Shown here: one piece after another, positions 11,376 through 24,230 of the stretch
Layout: the number at the start of each line of letters is the position of its first letter
Numbering within the stretch: the stretch's first letter is position 1
Assembly (NCBI RefSeq): GCF_014805625.2
Contig: NW_023998415.1
Coordinates: 39,826,890 to 39,890,889, forward strand
Length of the DNA stretch: 64,000 bases
Direction of reading: 5' to 3'
Source: Glossina fuscipes
Taxonomy: Eukaryota; Arthropoda; Insecta; Diptera; Glossinidae
Translations under genes and position numbers: made by a program
Notes under the pieces: generated by a model
What the model was told of the DNA's origin: nothing
Database searches by the model: none
Seen by the model: the letters and a program-made list of their open reading frames with translations, nothing else

Positions 11376-14300
11376 CTAAAATGATCTCATCGCATTCAAA
11401 TTTTCCAAAATAGAACATTACAGATCCATTTTTCATAAGGTTCCTTCTTGACTTAAAACCCGCTCATGTATATAATTTGTATAAAATATGTCGACACCTA
11501 CGAGTCTTGTAAAATAAATAAGTAGATATCAATTAGACAGACAGACATGCTTAAATCTAATTCTTGCTATACTAAAAAGATGAATTTATCCTTAAAACCG
11601 ATTTCCGAGTGTTGGATGCACCCACAGAAAATTCCCATCCTTATCCTCATTAAATGTCGTGCAGGATACAATGAGAAATTTCTCCGTTTCTCAGTACATA
11701 GTGCAGATTATGTCTTGTTTTTCTTCTTTAATGAGCTATTAAGCAAATAATTAATAAATTTGAAAATTTCAGATTCAGATAAATGACGCAATGTAATCTC
11801 TATAAACTGCAATTAACTTAATTTTGTCATTAGGTACTCTCGAGTTTTACAAACGCCATCATAAAACAATCGCGCATTCAACGATGAATGTAAACAAATG
11901 TTGTAATGTATTTATGCGTTACGTGTTTATATATAAGGCATGGCATAGACACAGTGTTGAAATAAAATTCTTTTATTATTAGAAGAAATTATTTGCGGAA
12001 ATATTTTGAAAACTGAAATTGCTTTCAACCCACAGCTCAATGAGAAAATTGATAGACTAAAAAAAAAAAAGAGAAAAAGAAAAAAAAGTTTTTAACATGC
12101 CTTTCCGAGAGGCAATGAAGTGAAGAAGAATTGCTCGTCGGTCGCATGTCGTCGCATATAATTATCTCGCCAACGGTAATCAGTGTAATGGGATAAATTT
12201 TTTTTTTATTTTGTTGAAAGATGTTAACAAATTTTCGCTTTTATTTTAACATTCTCTCAACAAGTTTACGAGAATACTACAATTCTTTTATTATGTCAAT
12301 CAGTAGGTTATATAAACAAAAGCTAAATAAAATCAAAACAAAACTCTAAAAAAATCAATGGATAATAACGTCGAGTGTACACGTACGTTATACGAAAGAG
12401 TGAAATAAGTAAAATATTGCTTTTGTCTAAGCGTGAGTGAGTATTTCTTGAAAACCCTTTAGAAGGTTAATAGACTTGTTGACTTCTCTGCAACATCGTT
12501 CAATTCAATTGCCGAGAAGAAGAATTCCGGTCTCATTAAATGTCCAGCAATGAATAAAAAACAGAAAAACAGAGAAGAGAGGAAATCGATGCCAATCTTC
12601 ACACATATACAGGTTCATGGCATAGTACATGGTATGTTCTTGTAGAGGTCGAGCATATTTAAGGTCTTTTGAACGACACTAACCTCCGCGGTGAAGATGC
12701 TCCGACGCTACGATACTGGCACATGTTTTTGGGATCTGCTTGCATGCTATGCCCATAAAATTGTCTATGAATGTAGATTCTTCGGAATTGAAAGATGACC
12801 TCGATTCGAATAATGGCAGTCGCATACAATGTCTACTGAATCTGTAAACATTATGTGATAAAGCGAATACTAGCATATGCGGCGGCTTCCCTGATCATAA
12901 TCCTATCCTATCGTCTGCTCAATTCTAGCCGCAAAATTTTCATCAGACTGCTTCAGTATACTTTCGCAAATCAGCGACTATTAAATACTAGATTGCTAGA
13001 TTAATAATAACGTTATGACAAATACATATATATCTGCTACATGCGACATGTGAATACCGCTAGCAGCTACAACTAAGCAAACTCTTGTCGTAAATTAGCA
13101 GGAATGGACTTTTCGCCCATGCAAGGATATTTTGTAAAGTCTACGAGCAACATCTGCATCCTACAGCCACCCTTTTCTCTCAGTAAAAGAAAACAGTCAA
13201 GTTTAGCTAAGTTCCTCCAGTCCAAATTTCCTCAAATTGACGCTTTCAGCAAACAGCAAACAGATTAGGGAAAGGTATCTTATAAACCTTGAATTAAGTT
13301 TAGAATCGCATAAATTTTTGACTTTTTAAGCCAAAATTCTTTGTTTAACTTTCGTTTTGTGTTATCTCCAAAAACTCTAATAAGTCAATTAGTTGATTGA
13401 AATATGCTTCAAAATAATCTATCTATTCAGTTCAGTTAGCCTAAAATCTAATCTCACTCCAATCCTTTTCGGTTTAGGGAGAGAAGTTTAAATTACAAAA
13501 AAAAAAACCATTATTAGATGATATTAAGTAATAATAGAACAGTTTGTATGTCTCTCTGATCATTTCCACATTTTTCCAGGCATTTGTAGATTTCCATTTT
13601 GATATCTCCTAGCTTATAAGGCTTCCACTGTTCCGTTTGATTTGTCTGATATGAACTGCAGCTTTCACTGAACTCATTCAACTTTTCTCTTTATTACTTG
13701 TTTGGTTTGCGAAAATCTTAATTAAAGCAACCTGACCTGAAAACAAAACAAAGCGAATCATAAGAAAAGGTAACTTTTGATTTTTCCTCTTCCCATCTGA
13801 ATCTTGTCGTTTTTAATATGGATTATATTTCGCGGGTTTAATAGGTGGTAGAGAATAAAGTCTTAACTTTCCTAAAATCGTTATCAAAACTAATTAGAAA
13901 CCGAAATAATAAATTCCAGATATTTATAAATATAATCGGAGAACTTTGGCGTTTTGTTAAGGAGCGAACAACTCAGAATGAAACCAATTTGTGAAAACGA
14001 TCTTCTTAAACTGCGACTAAACACTTTGAACTTACTTAGCTCCTCTTCTTACTTTATTTCTTCTTTTTCTCCTTCTTCTTTTTCTTACTTTACTGTAAGA
14101 AACTTTTTTAATTCGAAAATTTAAACGAGTTATAATAGTATGTCATGAAATTGTCCTCATCTCGTCAGTCCATATTTTGCGGCCATATGTATGTATGTTT
14201 CTTTTTTTTTGTAGACCAGAATAATTTAATAAACATTTAGCGGAATATAGATCATCTTAGTGTTTATATAGATATCAACTTAATTGAGTTGTCTAGAAAA

Positions 14301-15005
14301 GATAAAATCGAATAGACTTTTAAAAGTTAGTCTCAATCGTAATTGAATTTCTCTTTGCACTAATCTAACTAACCTAACTAACTCAAGTCAACGTTTATCG
14401 AGAAGAAACGATTGCTTTCGTGTCGGTCGCATGTTGTTTGAGAGCTCAGACTAGACGTGATGAAAGCGCATCTCGTGAGAACAAATATTAAGATCATCAT
14501 ACGTTATGCTCTGTGTAAAAAACATTGAAAATATTTAGCGCCAACCGGTGAAACAAATATATCCTTTGGTCGTATGGAAAAATGTGGCAAAAAACCAAGT
14601 AACGAAAGAACGTCAAAGCCATGAGAACACTTTTGTTTTTATTCAATTTGTTCTTGCTTGCTCTTGCTGAACGAAAACTTAAGAAAATTATTTAGAAATC
14701 TTTTTATACCTTTTTTTTTTCTCATTTAAAATATATTGAAATATAATTGAACTTGAGGTGAAAAAATGGATGAAAATTGTAAAAAATTCTAGTCATCTTA
14801 AGAGCTTATGTATAACGTATAAGTAATATTAGTAACTTATAGATTTTAAAGCCACGCAAGGATAATAAATATTGTTTCGATTCATGAATATCTATCTCAA
14901 AGTGTTTATTCGAACTATTTTCCAAAATGTATGTATGCAAAACATAGATGTATGTATACCTTAGACTCTTAGAGATTTTTCGTTTGGGATGCGAACGATA
15001 AAAAT
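11371..15005. other. No gene recognised
   Basis: A primer-like AGACAGACAGACATGCTTAA word at about 11535-11555 matches family 1 (compare 7400-7415) and hints at an eroded copy there. A G+C-richer patch at about 12670-12900 contains a 65-codon minus-strand frame of unknown nature. The rest is A+T-rich with runs of A or T (12061-12072, 14710-14720) and no supported gene. Confidence 0.5.
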
Positions 15006-15105
15006 NNNNNNNNNNNNNNNNNNNNNNNNNNNNNNNNNNNNNNNNNNNNNNNNNNNNNNNNNNNNNNNNNNNNNNNNNNNNNNNNNNNNNNNNNNNNNNN
15101 NNNNN
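15006..15105. other. Assembly gap, 100 N
   Basis: Exactly 100 N, directly followed by a TC array. The round number suggests a placeholder for a gap of unknown size. Confidence 0.98.

Positions 15106-15146
<41 letters not shown>
15106..15146. repeat. (TC)n microsatellite at gap edge
   Basis: About 20 TC units starting immediately after the N run. The true array may extend into the gap. Confidence 0.97.
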
Positions 15147-15147
<1 letters not shown>

Positions 15148-15803
15148 AATTAAAAAAAAAGTCTGTGTAAAGTTTTTTAAATCTTTCAACTTTTTTATTA
15201 TTGTCCTTCCTTTTTTTGCATATTTCATTATTAAATATATTAGGAAAATTGAAGAAAAAAAAAAATTCTTTAGCATAAGCTTTTCCTTTGCTTTTCTACA
15301 CTTTCGCCCTTAAGTACTGCTCTTCACTTTAACAATCATTTAATAATTTAATTGGATTAATTAATGACATTTGTGTCAAGATTTAGAGGATTACAAATCA
15401 CTTCAATTATGTTAATTTCGTTTTATTCATTTAGTTTATTCATTTATATAAATGCTTATTATTATTATTTTTTTTATTTTTTTTTTTTTGATAAAATTTA
15501 TTTTCACAAATAATTTTATTTAAAAATGCCTAAGAAGTAAAAATTACTGATTCAATGAAAATGGATAATAACATTAAACACACGCTCATATAAAACTATA
15601 CATATACATCGTATATGTGTATATGTAAACGCTTATAAATATCCATGTATATATACATACATGTCCGCAGTGAAAAACAACAAGTTATGTAGTAACAAAG
15701 AACAAAACAGAAAAAAATCCTAAATTGAAATCATTTGACGTTTATTTTTTTTTTCTTGTACACTATTTTACGTACATTTGCTATTTATATACACATTTGT
15801 ATA

Positions 15804-15807
<4 letters not shown>

Positions 15808-15842
<35 letters not shown>

Positions 15843-15880
15843 CTATATATATATATATATATATATAGATATATACTTGC
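15808..15880. repeat. (TA)n microsatellite, interrupted
   Basis: Two TA blocks separated by TATTCT near 15839-15844. Confidence 0.93.
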
Positions 15881-16241
15881 GAAGATAAATATTTTCGAAT
15901 AACTTTCTATCAGATGATGCCTGTAGACACGTTTATACCGTATGAATTGGTTTTTACTACTGACCTTACTATACGCGCAACGCATTAAAAAAAAACAAAA
16001 AAAAAAAAACAAAAAAACCAAAACTAAGAAGTATGAGAACATTAAGAAAACAACTAATATCACAACCAATATAAGTAAGAAGAGACCGAATTGCGTGTAT
16101 ATATGCGCTGGGGTGTTGTAGCGCCAAAATGTATGCTGCATAAATATTAAGTAATAACAAAATGCACATAAGTAAAAAAAGCGCGCACACACGCACACAT
16201 ATACACACGTAGAAAAATAACATCAGTCAGTCAGTGAATAC

Positions 16242-16251
16242 AAGAGAGAGG

Positions 16252-16282
<31 letters not shown>
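16242..16282. repeat. (GA)n-rich microsatellite
   Basis: AG repeats interrupted by GGT and AT, followed by a further purine-rich stretch. Confidence 0.9.
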
Positions 16283-17904
16283 CGAAAGCAAAATAGCGGA
16301 GAGATTTTAATTCAGATGCTGATGGTAATGTAACAAACAGCATCTCTATTATAACAGTTATTCTCCCCGGAGAGTAAACGAAAGAGAAAAGAAGATGTAA
16401 GGCCGAAGAGAGCGCATGCTATTGTATTTGAGATTCTCCGAAAAAATATATTGTTTGTTAAAGTGTTTTTATTTTATTTTAGTTTTTTTTATTTTTTTAT
16501 ATTTTTTTTGTTTCTCGGGATTTCAGTTTTTGTTTTTTTGGCTTAACTGTGTTTGCTATTTCTATATATCACAGATTGTGAATTTGTATGTATTTTTTGT
16601 TTTTCATTCCATCAGGAAGTTATATGTTACAAATAATATTCTTCACGTTTCGCTTTTGCTCACATTATTTTTTTTAATTTTTTTTTTTTTTATTTAGTTT
16701 TTGTTTGTTTTATTTGTACTTTTTGTTGTCTGACTGCAGATGGCATACATCCTGATGTTTGTGCATTATTAATGACCTTCAACAATTTAATATTACAAAC
16801 GAATGCAACTGCAATTACACTGACTCTACTACTGTTAAGGATGAATACTTTGATCTTCTCTCGTTTTATATGAACGCATATTAAGTTTTTGACATTAGAC
16901 TTAAATGATTTTTGATCTACAATGCTGAAGAATTTGACACAATTTCAGATTTAGTTATCAATCAATTAGATCAATTTCAATATCTTATTTATATGGAAAA
17001 GCCAAGAGAATGCATAACAAAGTTTCTTAGTGTCATATCTTATAGGACTTCTGCTCTAGTAATTTTTTTCAATTAAAATTGAATTCTCAGTTATTCGCAA
17101 TGAAAATTTTTGTATACAACTTTTTTTTTTTTTTTTCAAGAAAGAATTTACGTAACTTTTATTAGTTCTTATACTCTTGCAAGACGGAACGAACGAACAT
17201 TCATTCAGTCGATATGTCAAACCCACGCTTTCTATCGTCTATATCCTGCATTGTCTATATTGCAAATCATTATGACTTGAGCTGAGATATATTTTTTAAA
17301 GGATTAGAGTGGAGTAGTGGCCCAATGTAACGATTTATTCTCAATCAATGACTAGGAATTTCAATCTATAGACAAATGAAACCTATAGCGGCTTTTGTTT
17401 TATTCACGCAAGCCTGCTGTAACACGAGCGGCCATTTCACTTCACAATAAAAATGTAAGCTGAACTTAAAATGTACACAACTGCATTGTTATGAAAGCCG
17501 AACTTTTGATGAATTTTGCGTGAAACCTAACCGATTTTCTAGGAAGTGAAAGAAAGAAATGCGGACATGTAATACTCTATCTGCCGGCATTATAAAGCAA
17601 AGTAACCTCATGCAACTGACGATTGTTCAAAAGATTAACAAGAGTTCACGGAAAATGGGATCAAGAAGAAAATGTTACAATTACGGTCGATGTTGATAGC
17701 TTCGTTGTAAAAGAGAGTCAGAAGAATGAAATTGTCAGAGGAAGGATTAACACGTTATGAATCTAGATTCCTGATACAACAACCTATAAGCTTTCACTTT
17801 TATGCTATAAAAATCAAAAAAACCAAAAAACTCCTTCCTAATGTTATGAAGTATGAGAGGTTAGTTTTGGGGTAATTGATGGATATATATGATCCTCTCG
17901 CAGT

Positions 17905-17935
17905 CAAATTTAATTTTCTTACTTGTTTTTAGATT
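17905..17935 (-). repeat. Family 1 type terminus
   Basis: The + strand reads AATTTAATTTTCTTACTTGT; on the minus strand this is the ACAAGTAAGAAAATTAAATT end found on family 1 copies. The rest of the element, which should extend toward lower coordinates, is too decayed to delimit. Confidence 0.5.
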
Positions 17936-18066
17936 CCGAATCGAATCGTCAGATAAAGAAAGTGTGTTGCTTGTTTAAAATATATATATATGTATGAAAA
18001 ATAAAAACATTGGCCAGTTGTGCACACTTTTTTGTAAGAAAATCTCAAATCATATCATATATCATA

Positions 18067-18370
18067 TCACTGGTAGTACAGAGTATATTAAATTTGTTCT
18101 GGATGTCTACACACAAAAAGACTTGGCTTTGTTCCACTTTTTATTGTACCGATTTATATTCTGAATAACTTTCTGAATCAATCTAAGCTTGTCTGCCCCT
18201 CCGACGTCTACTCATATAGGGTTACCGTCAACCTAAATATCGCAAATTTTTAAAATATTTTGATAAAATTTATTACACTGACGTATTTTAGCCCAAGGGC
18301 GAATTACTGAACTACTGAAAATGGTTCAGGTCGGATGACTGTTTCCACCACTCCTCGTATAATGCTTTTT
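18067..18370 (+). repeat. Dispersed repeat family 2, partial copy
   Basis: CACTGGTAGTACAGAGTATA then TTAAATTTGTTCTGGATG aligns with 39668-39706. Further on, TTATTGTACCGATTTATATT, AATCTAAGCTTGTCTG and the later GGTTCAGGTCGGATGAC also fit the layout of that family. The outer ends are lost. Confidence 0.5.
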
Positions 18371-18800
18371 CTGGTAAGCTTTTGATGTGAATGTATTAAG
18401 AATGTATGAAGAAATGGTGTAGAATATCAAATGGTGTGTGCACGTTGGTGACGACTAACATAATATGAAATACTGAGATATGAAATTCTTATTAATAAAG
18501 ACGATCGCATTAAGTCTTTGAAATTGAGAAAAAATGCTGTTGACTATTTACGAACAAATTGGTAAGATCAAGCAAAAGCTCTATAAAGAAAACTTGACTT
18601 CGAGAAAAGAATTATCATTTTTCCGCAAGAAAATGCATTGGCTCGCAATAGTTTTAATTCATTGACTACAGATCGTACCATTAAAACGTTTACGTTTACT
18701 CTGTTCGAGATTTTCATTCCGATTTTCATCTGATCTTTATTCGCAAACTTTTTTACATTTTTAGTTCTCTTCATTAAACTAAATGAATAAGAACATTATA

Positions 18801-19570
18801 GTCGGGCAAAGCCGACTATTAAATACTCTACACCATTTCGCCTAGTAATAGAATAACTTATATTACACATTACTTTGATGCAAAGATAAACTTTTCATGG
18901 AAGTCCGCATGCTGCAGGATGCCAAAAATACTAAATAATAAAAACTAAATTATCTTCTGAAGAGCTTACTATTCATGAGAAATCTCCAAGGAATAGATCC
19001 ACGTGGTTCCAATTTTCTCCATTTAAGTTTTATTCCAAATTACTATCATGAACAAATTTTTCATTACAAAACATTGACAGTTAAGTGTTTTTGGCGTATA
19101 AAGATTCACAATTTTTCTAAGAGTCCTGATAAGCGGTAGTATTCAAAATATCGTACCAAATCCGATAAGGTTTACTTCTTTGTCAATTTACTATTCTGAA
19201 ACAATTTTCATCATGAAATATTGAAAGTTTTTACCGTAAAGAGATTCAATTTTCGCAAATATATTTATATGGACGTGGGCTCAATAAATTGCCCCATCCG
19301 AAGCAAATTTTTCATGCCAACTTACAATGTCGAAGTACTATTGCTAAGCGAGCTTTGTTGAAAAATGGTGAAAATTACAATTATTTCCCATATCGCGCCT
19401 TTACGAAGTCAAGTGGTATGTGGGCGAAAAAGTGGTCCAACTCGAGCCAGCTGTGGTAGGCGGACAGAAGGACAAACGCGGAGGCGAACAGATGGACAGA
19501 CCATACTTCTGAATCGACCAGTATCATAAAATTGTATCTAAGCTCTCGTTGGTGGCGGTGTAGGGTATAA
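18801..19570 (+). repeat. Dispersed repeat family 2 element with inverted ends
   Basis: The left end has a hairpin (GTCGG, GCAAAG loop, CCGAC; 18801-18816) followed by AAATACTCTACACCATT. The right end reads GGTGGCGGTGTAGGGTATAA (19551-19570). The inner motif TACACC and the right GGTGTA are inverted copies, as in the element at 39655-40087. Near 19440-19500 lies a run of GGACAG-type words, also typical of this repeat type. No coding capacity. The class is not determined from sequence; a non-autonomous DNA element is the simplest reading. Confidence 0.6.
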
Positions 19571-21890
19571 AAACAGTCATAGTTGGGGATATATGAATTG
19601 AAAAATCATTTGCAAAAGTGAAAAAAAAGCAAGCTTAAAAGAGGATATATTTTTTGTTTTTGTCATTGGTTCCATTTCCCATTTCAGCATAAGCGTAGAA
19701 AAGCTGACATCTAATCCTAATGCTAGCTAGCGAAGCAATCGATTTATAGATATTTGGAATTGCGTAGAGATAAAATTTATTGACGAAATATTGTGGCGGA
19801 GATTGCACTCCAAAAAGATGCGATCTAATGCCACTACATTCCATATTTCCTTTTAGGAATATGTAAATTCTACCAGCATATAATACTGGCGTTTGACGCT
19901 TTGGAAGCGAACCTAACGAAATACTTATCTTTTATATGAATTTTTGAAAAATTGGGCTTCATAGGTTCCATTCAGATTATATGCTGGTAATTATTTGGCA
20001 ATAAAACGAAATGTCGCCCCAAGTTGTCTGTGAAATGAAAACATTACCTTTTAAACTTAAGAAAAAATCCACAAGCTTTTGACTGATTATTCATTACTTT
20101 CTTAGGCTTGCATAAAATCTTCGAAACTCATGCGGGTAAACGAGTAAGTAGTGGTTAAAGTATATTTATAAAATATTTAGTCCACCACACATTCATTTCC
20201 TTCAATTTTCGATTACAGTTATCTACTTAAACAGAACACTCACTGACTTATTATAAATCAATAATTGCCAGTTGGCTGGCGCTTACATCCAAATTTTATG
20301 CTTTACATAGCTGAGTATACGTGCCCATGAAATGATAAATATAGCATTAATGCCAGCGACTAAGAAAATTCTCTCTCTCTATTTTTCTAGAAAAGTTACT
20401 GGTTATGTTATTACATCAATACAAAATTGAAAGAACCTTTTGAGGACATTTTTGAAATTACGATTAAATTTCTTTTGTTTCTCTTCTTTTTTTTTTTTTT
20501 TTTTTTGTAAAAGGACCTTTGGCAGATTCGGAAAATTGTAAAAATGGTTTAAGGCTTTTGGTGGCAATAAATTGATTCGACATCAGAAAAATCATATTCT
20601 CTGTGATTTCTTATGCAAGGTCGTAATTGATGAGTTTCCGTTACGACCATCCGTAAGCATACAAAATGTTCTCAGTAAATGTAAAAATTTGTTGAACTCG
20701 AGAACGAATTTTAATAATTTATGGTTACATTTAGTTTAATATAAAATGTATGATTATGCAATTTCAAAGGCAAAGTAAAGCATTGAACTTATAAAACTAA
20801 ACGAAACTAATTAATATCTTCTCGCCTCTTATAAAAAGGAACCGAAAAATTTTGTGTAATACACGTAAAACTAATTGAGAAACGCTGACTAAAGGTCATG
20901 CTGTGTACGTGTTTTTAAAAAAAAAATTTTTTTTTTTTTTTTGTTTTCCTTTCTCAGTTCTTTAAGGCATTTTAAAACGTTTTCCGTCTCTCATAAATTT
21001 TAATATCAGCAACAACTCTTCACAGGGTGTGTTGCCATTCTCTTGCGGCGGTCTTTATTGAATTCATTTAATTTATGTTTTATTAAACAAATGTCTTTTC
21101 TTTTTTCTCTCCTTTTTTTTTTTTTTTTTTTCTTCAATCATTTTAATTTGTCCGAAAGGATGAACTGTGTGATAAGCTATGAAGAATGTTTCCCTATTAA
21201 TTGAAAGAAGTTATTCAATAATTTTAAATAGCATTGAAACATTTATGCTTATCACTATAACAACCATATATACATATGTAAACATAGTTTGAATACAATC
21301 TGCTTACCTATCTCTCAAACGATGTCTTTATGCTAAATGTGATATGCTGGACATGTGTAACTATTAAATCTCATTATACATGAATGAATTGAATTAGTAA
21401 AGTGCGGTGGAAGCTTAGCATATTTTCAGGATGTATAATATTTCGTTTGTCATAAAAGGACATCACTATTGGCATTTCGTTTATACCTTTTTAACCACCA
21501 ACTGTCGTTGTTCAACTTTGAAAATTTCGAGCCGACTTAGTTATTACCTCTTGTTGATATGCTTGTAAATAAGTTTCACATATGCAACTCTGTAGCCAAC
21601 TTCGCACAGGGTGTACCCGATTTGCAAAATAGTTGCAAAGAAATATGCAACGGAGTCGTTATAAAGTATAAGTGTTCATAATCAGCGTGAGTAGAGGAAT
21701 CAATGCGGATATGATCCCATGAAATCGCAACTACGATAAGCTTTTTTTTTTTTAAGTTTTCTTTCTTATCATAGGCATATAATTATGTGTAGATACACGG
21801 AACCATCACATTATTTTCGTAATTAATCTAACGAGAATAGGTAGAAGATTTACGTATACATACTTATCGTGTTTATACTTAGAAGCAGAG
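19571..21890. other. No gene recognised
   Basis: A+T-rich DNA with T runs at about 20485-20507, 20918-20942 (A9 directly followed by T18) and 21112-21131. The only frame above 60 codons (19635-19844, -) has no recognisable motif. Confidence 0.55.
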
Positions 21891-21981
21891 CCGATAGCCT
21901 GTGTTGCTAGTGCTCAATGTATTTTTTTAGTCTAAGAATTTATTTCATTAGTCTAAAATTAAAATAATAATAATAATAATA
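21891..21981 (+). mobile_element. SINE 3' fragment with (TAA)n tail
   Basis: GCCGATAGCCTGTGTTGCTA, GTGCTC, then AGTCTAAGAATTTATT and a (TAA/AAT) tail ending near 21981. It aligns with 6211-6290 of the SINE at 6119, with a small insertion. The tRNA-like head is missing. Confidence 0.6.
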
Positions 21982-22282
21982 CTTAGAAGCAATTCAAAAC
22001 TAAAAATTGCACCTATTTATAGATGAGTCCTCCAACACTCAGATATTCTATAGATCTACTGCCTATTCTACAACTTGTTATATATCTAATTGGCCTTTAC
22101 TGTAACGAACTTATAAGATGATAGTAAAATTTCATAATTATTTATCGACTTTAGTATACAAATATTTAATCAATTGTTTCCATAGGACATCTTTCACCTT
22201 TAGTTTTGTGCCGATTCTTGAACATAGGAAAGAGAGCTTATTTTTTTCTACGAATACTACAAAGTATAATTTTTTGTTTGCA

Positions 22283-23210
22283 ATGATGGCGGCGTTTGTC
22301 TCTTCTGCAGATCATATTCGTCATTGCATAATTTTTCGTTTTCTTGCGAGATTTAAAGCCAAGGCAACCGCAAAGAAAATATATGTGATGGTCAACAAGT
22401 GTCAGGGTTGATTTGGTCGGAAGGTTTGCCGTTAACGATTGCGATCATTTTAACAGGCATCGAAGTAAACGTTTACTTGCGTTTGATAATGACTTTCGTC
22501 GCTTGTGGAAACTGGTCCAAAGTTAAGTGTACAAAAATTATCGAGAAGATTTAATCAATTACACAAAGACACCTACACGAAATCGGGAAGGCATAGAGTC
22601 ATTGAATATGCGTAGCGTATCAATTAAATGAGACAAAAATAAGAATGTTCGCCGATCAATTCGCACTGCATTGTTACGCAGATTTCGTAGATATCCACTT
22701 TTTAGCAAAATCGTTGTGGTAGATGAAAAATGCATTTTTTATGATAACATAAAGCCTTCTACAGAAATGTGTTAATGTTAATTTTGCTGGGACTGTCTAC
22801 TGTGTATAGTGTAATTCACTTTAAGTTTTTGAAGCCGGAAGACACAGTTACCGTTCAGTTGTACTCAGTTAGCAATTAAAACAGCTGTATTCGAACTATT
22901 CGAGAAAGCGTACATTTTGAATCCATAGAAAAGGTGTAATACTGTCAAACCGTCAATGTCCAACGCTGTAGGGCGAGACCTCCTCAGAAAAAAATCAAAA
23001 AGTTCTATTGGAAAGTCTTACCGTAATTGCATTGTTTAAGAAATAAAAAAAAATAAACATGAATTCGCAATAAAATATGTGAGGATTGATGTTAAGTCAT
23101 ATTTTGCTTCGCGACCTTCGGATTTCTATAAGAAGGAGCTTGAAACTTTGCCGCAACGAATGCATACTGTCCTTGATAACAACAAAGGCTGTGCAGAGGA
23201 TAATAACTAA
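22283..23210 (+). pseudogene. Mariner transposase relic
   Basis: The start MMAAFVSSADHIRH at 22283 resembles mariner N-termini and follows an open frame that extends upstream without further homology. Later pieces fall in shifting frames: KLSVQKLSRRFNQ in the helix-turn-helix region (about 22521-22560), VDEKCIFYDN at 22719-22748 holding the first catalytic Asp (22722-22724), FLKPEDTVTVQLY near 22824-22862, a damaged second-Asp block at about 22955-22990, and WKVLP near 23010-23025. The C-terminal stretch FASRPSDFYKKELETLPQR, with its natural stop at 23208-23210, is well kept. Only about 75 bp separate WKVLP from that C-terminus, where roughly 150 bp would be expected. The third catalytic block (PPYSPDLAPSDYHLF in active relatives) is therefore deleted. 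Stops and frameshifts are present throughout. Terminal inverted repeats were not found by eye. Confidence 0.88.
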
Positions 23211-23747
23211 AAACTTGAATTTGCTACAAGGCTTGCTTTAAATTTAAAAACAATTGATCACTTATGGATGGGTCCTCCTGATATTAGTCTATCCATCCGT
23301 AAATTTGTGGCTATAATATTTATGTTTTTATTTTATGCAGATATTTGTGGGCAGAAACCGCAACGGCAAAAAGAAAGATTTGAAATTCATAACAGTTTAC
23401 AATTGAATTTACAAAAGAAAAGTAATAAAATCAAAGATAGGTCCTATGCTCGCTATACGCGCTTTATTACTCATATGGGATAGCTAATTAAACCTATATA
23501 ACTTATTGCAGAGATTGAATTTAATAATGAAATTAAGTTAAGCGTTTTAAGAGCGGTTGTATTCATACAGTCTCTTAGCTGGACAAAATAATCCTGCTGC
23601 TTGTTAAAAGATTTTATATGTCTATCACTTTAGAGACCCTAGTGCACCATTACTAACAAACTGCATTAATATATTTTATATCATAGCTTATAAATATAAG
23701 AGATGCAACAAAAATTGCATTCGTATACTCCAATAGGGTCTTTATAT

Positions 23748-23750
<3 letters not shown>
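23211..23750. other. No gene recognised
   Basis: The 71-codon frame at 23268-23483 (+) immediately downstream of the mariner relic has no recognisable motif. Nothing else seen. Confidence 0.5.

Positions 23751-23752
<2 letters not shown>

Positions 23753-23783
<31 letters not shown>
23753..23783. repeat. (TA)n microsatellite
   Basis: About 15 TA units. Confidence 0.93.
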
Positions 23784-23785
<2 letters not shown>

Positions 23786-23841
23786 AGAAATTTTTTGTTT
23801 TCATTTGTTTAAGCAAAAAAATAAATCCTATAAAACTTTAA

Positions 23842-23935
23842 GCAGTTGAAGCAGCTGCAATAACAGAAGCAGCAGCAGCAGCAACAACCGCAGCAATAGC
23901 AGCAACAGCATTAGTATCAGCTGCTGCAACAATAT
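23842..23935 (+). repeat. CAG/CAA-type trinucleotide array, imperfect
   Basis: Repeated GCA, AGCA and CAACA words (for example AGCAGCAGCAGCAACAACCG). One frame would give Gln or Ala runs, but stops and the lack of flanking coding sequence argue against an exon. Confidence 0.8.
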
Positions 23936-24060
23936 TAAATATTTCGAAAATGTATGAAACGTATATTAACGCGAAGCCACTCATTCGCTCATACATCAAA
24001 CACTTGTGTAAGTCTGAGTGCTTGTTAGTTGTAGAAAACTTTCTTTTTAGTGCTTCTATA

Positions 24061-24230
24061 ACGATGAAGATGATGGTGAAGATGACGACGCTGATGGATG
24101 AATAAATGGATGAATAAACGAACGAATGAACGATTGAATGAACGATTGAATGAACGATTGAATGAACGATTGAATGAATGAATGAATGAATGAATGAATA
24201 AATGCTTGGTTGGTTGCTTGGTTGGTTGAT
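24061..24230 (+). repeat. Compound short tandem array
   Basis: A run of GATGA words is followed by about five copies of a 12-bp unit (GAATGAACGATT), then at least six GAAT units (to about 24200), then TTGG/TTGC units to about 24230. The 12-mer is probably a diverged triple of the 4-bp unit. Confidence 0.85.

Larger units (their letters stand above)
15147..17904. other. No gene recognised; low-complexity rich
   Basis: Contains T runs (15472-15490, 16668-16691, 17120-17138), TA arrays (about 15808-15880), a GA-rich tract (about 16242-16282) and an A-rich tract (15987-16022). The frames at 15785-16223 (-) and 16416-16697 (+) are produced by these tracts. The segment 17450-17800 is less repetitive but gives no recognisable product. 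Confidence 0.55.

Noticed and set aside
12679..12876. 65-codon minus-strand frame in a G+C-richer patch
   Set aside because: No recognisable domain on either strand; cannot be told from chance.
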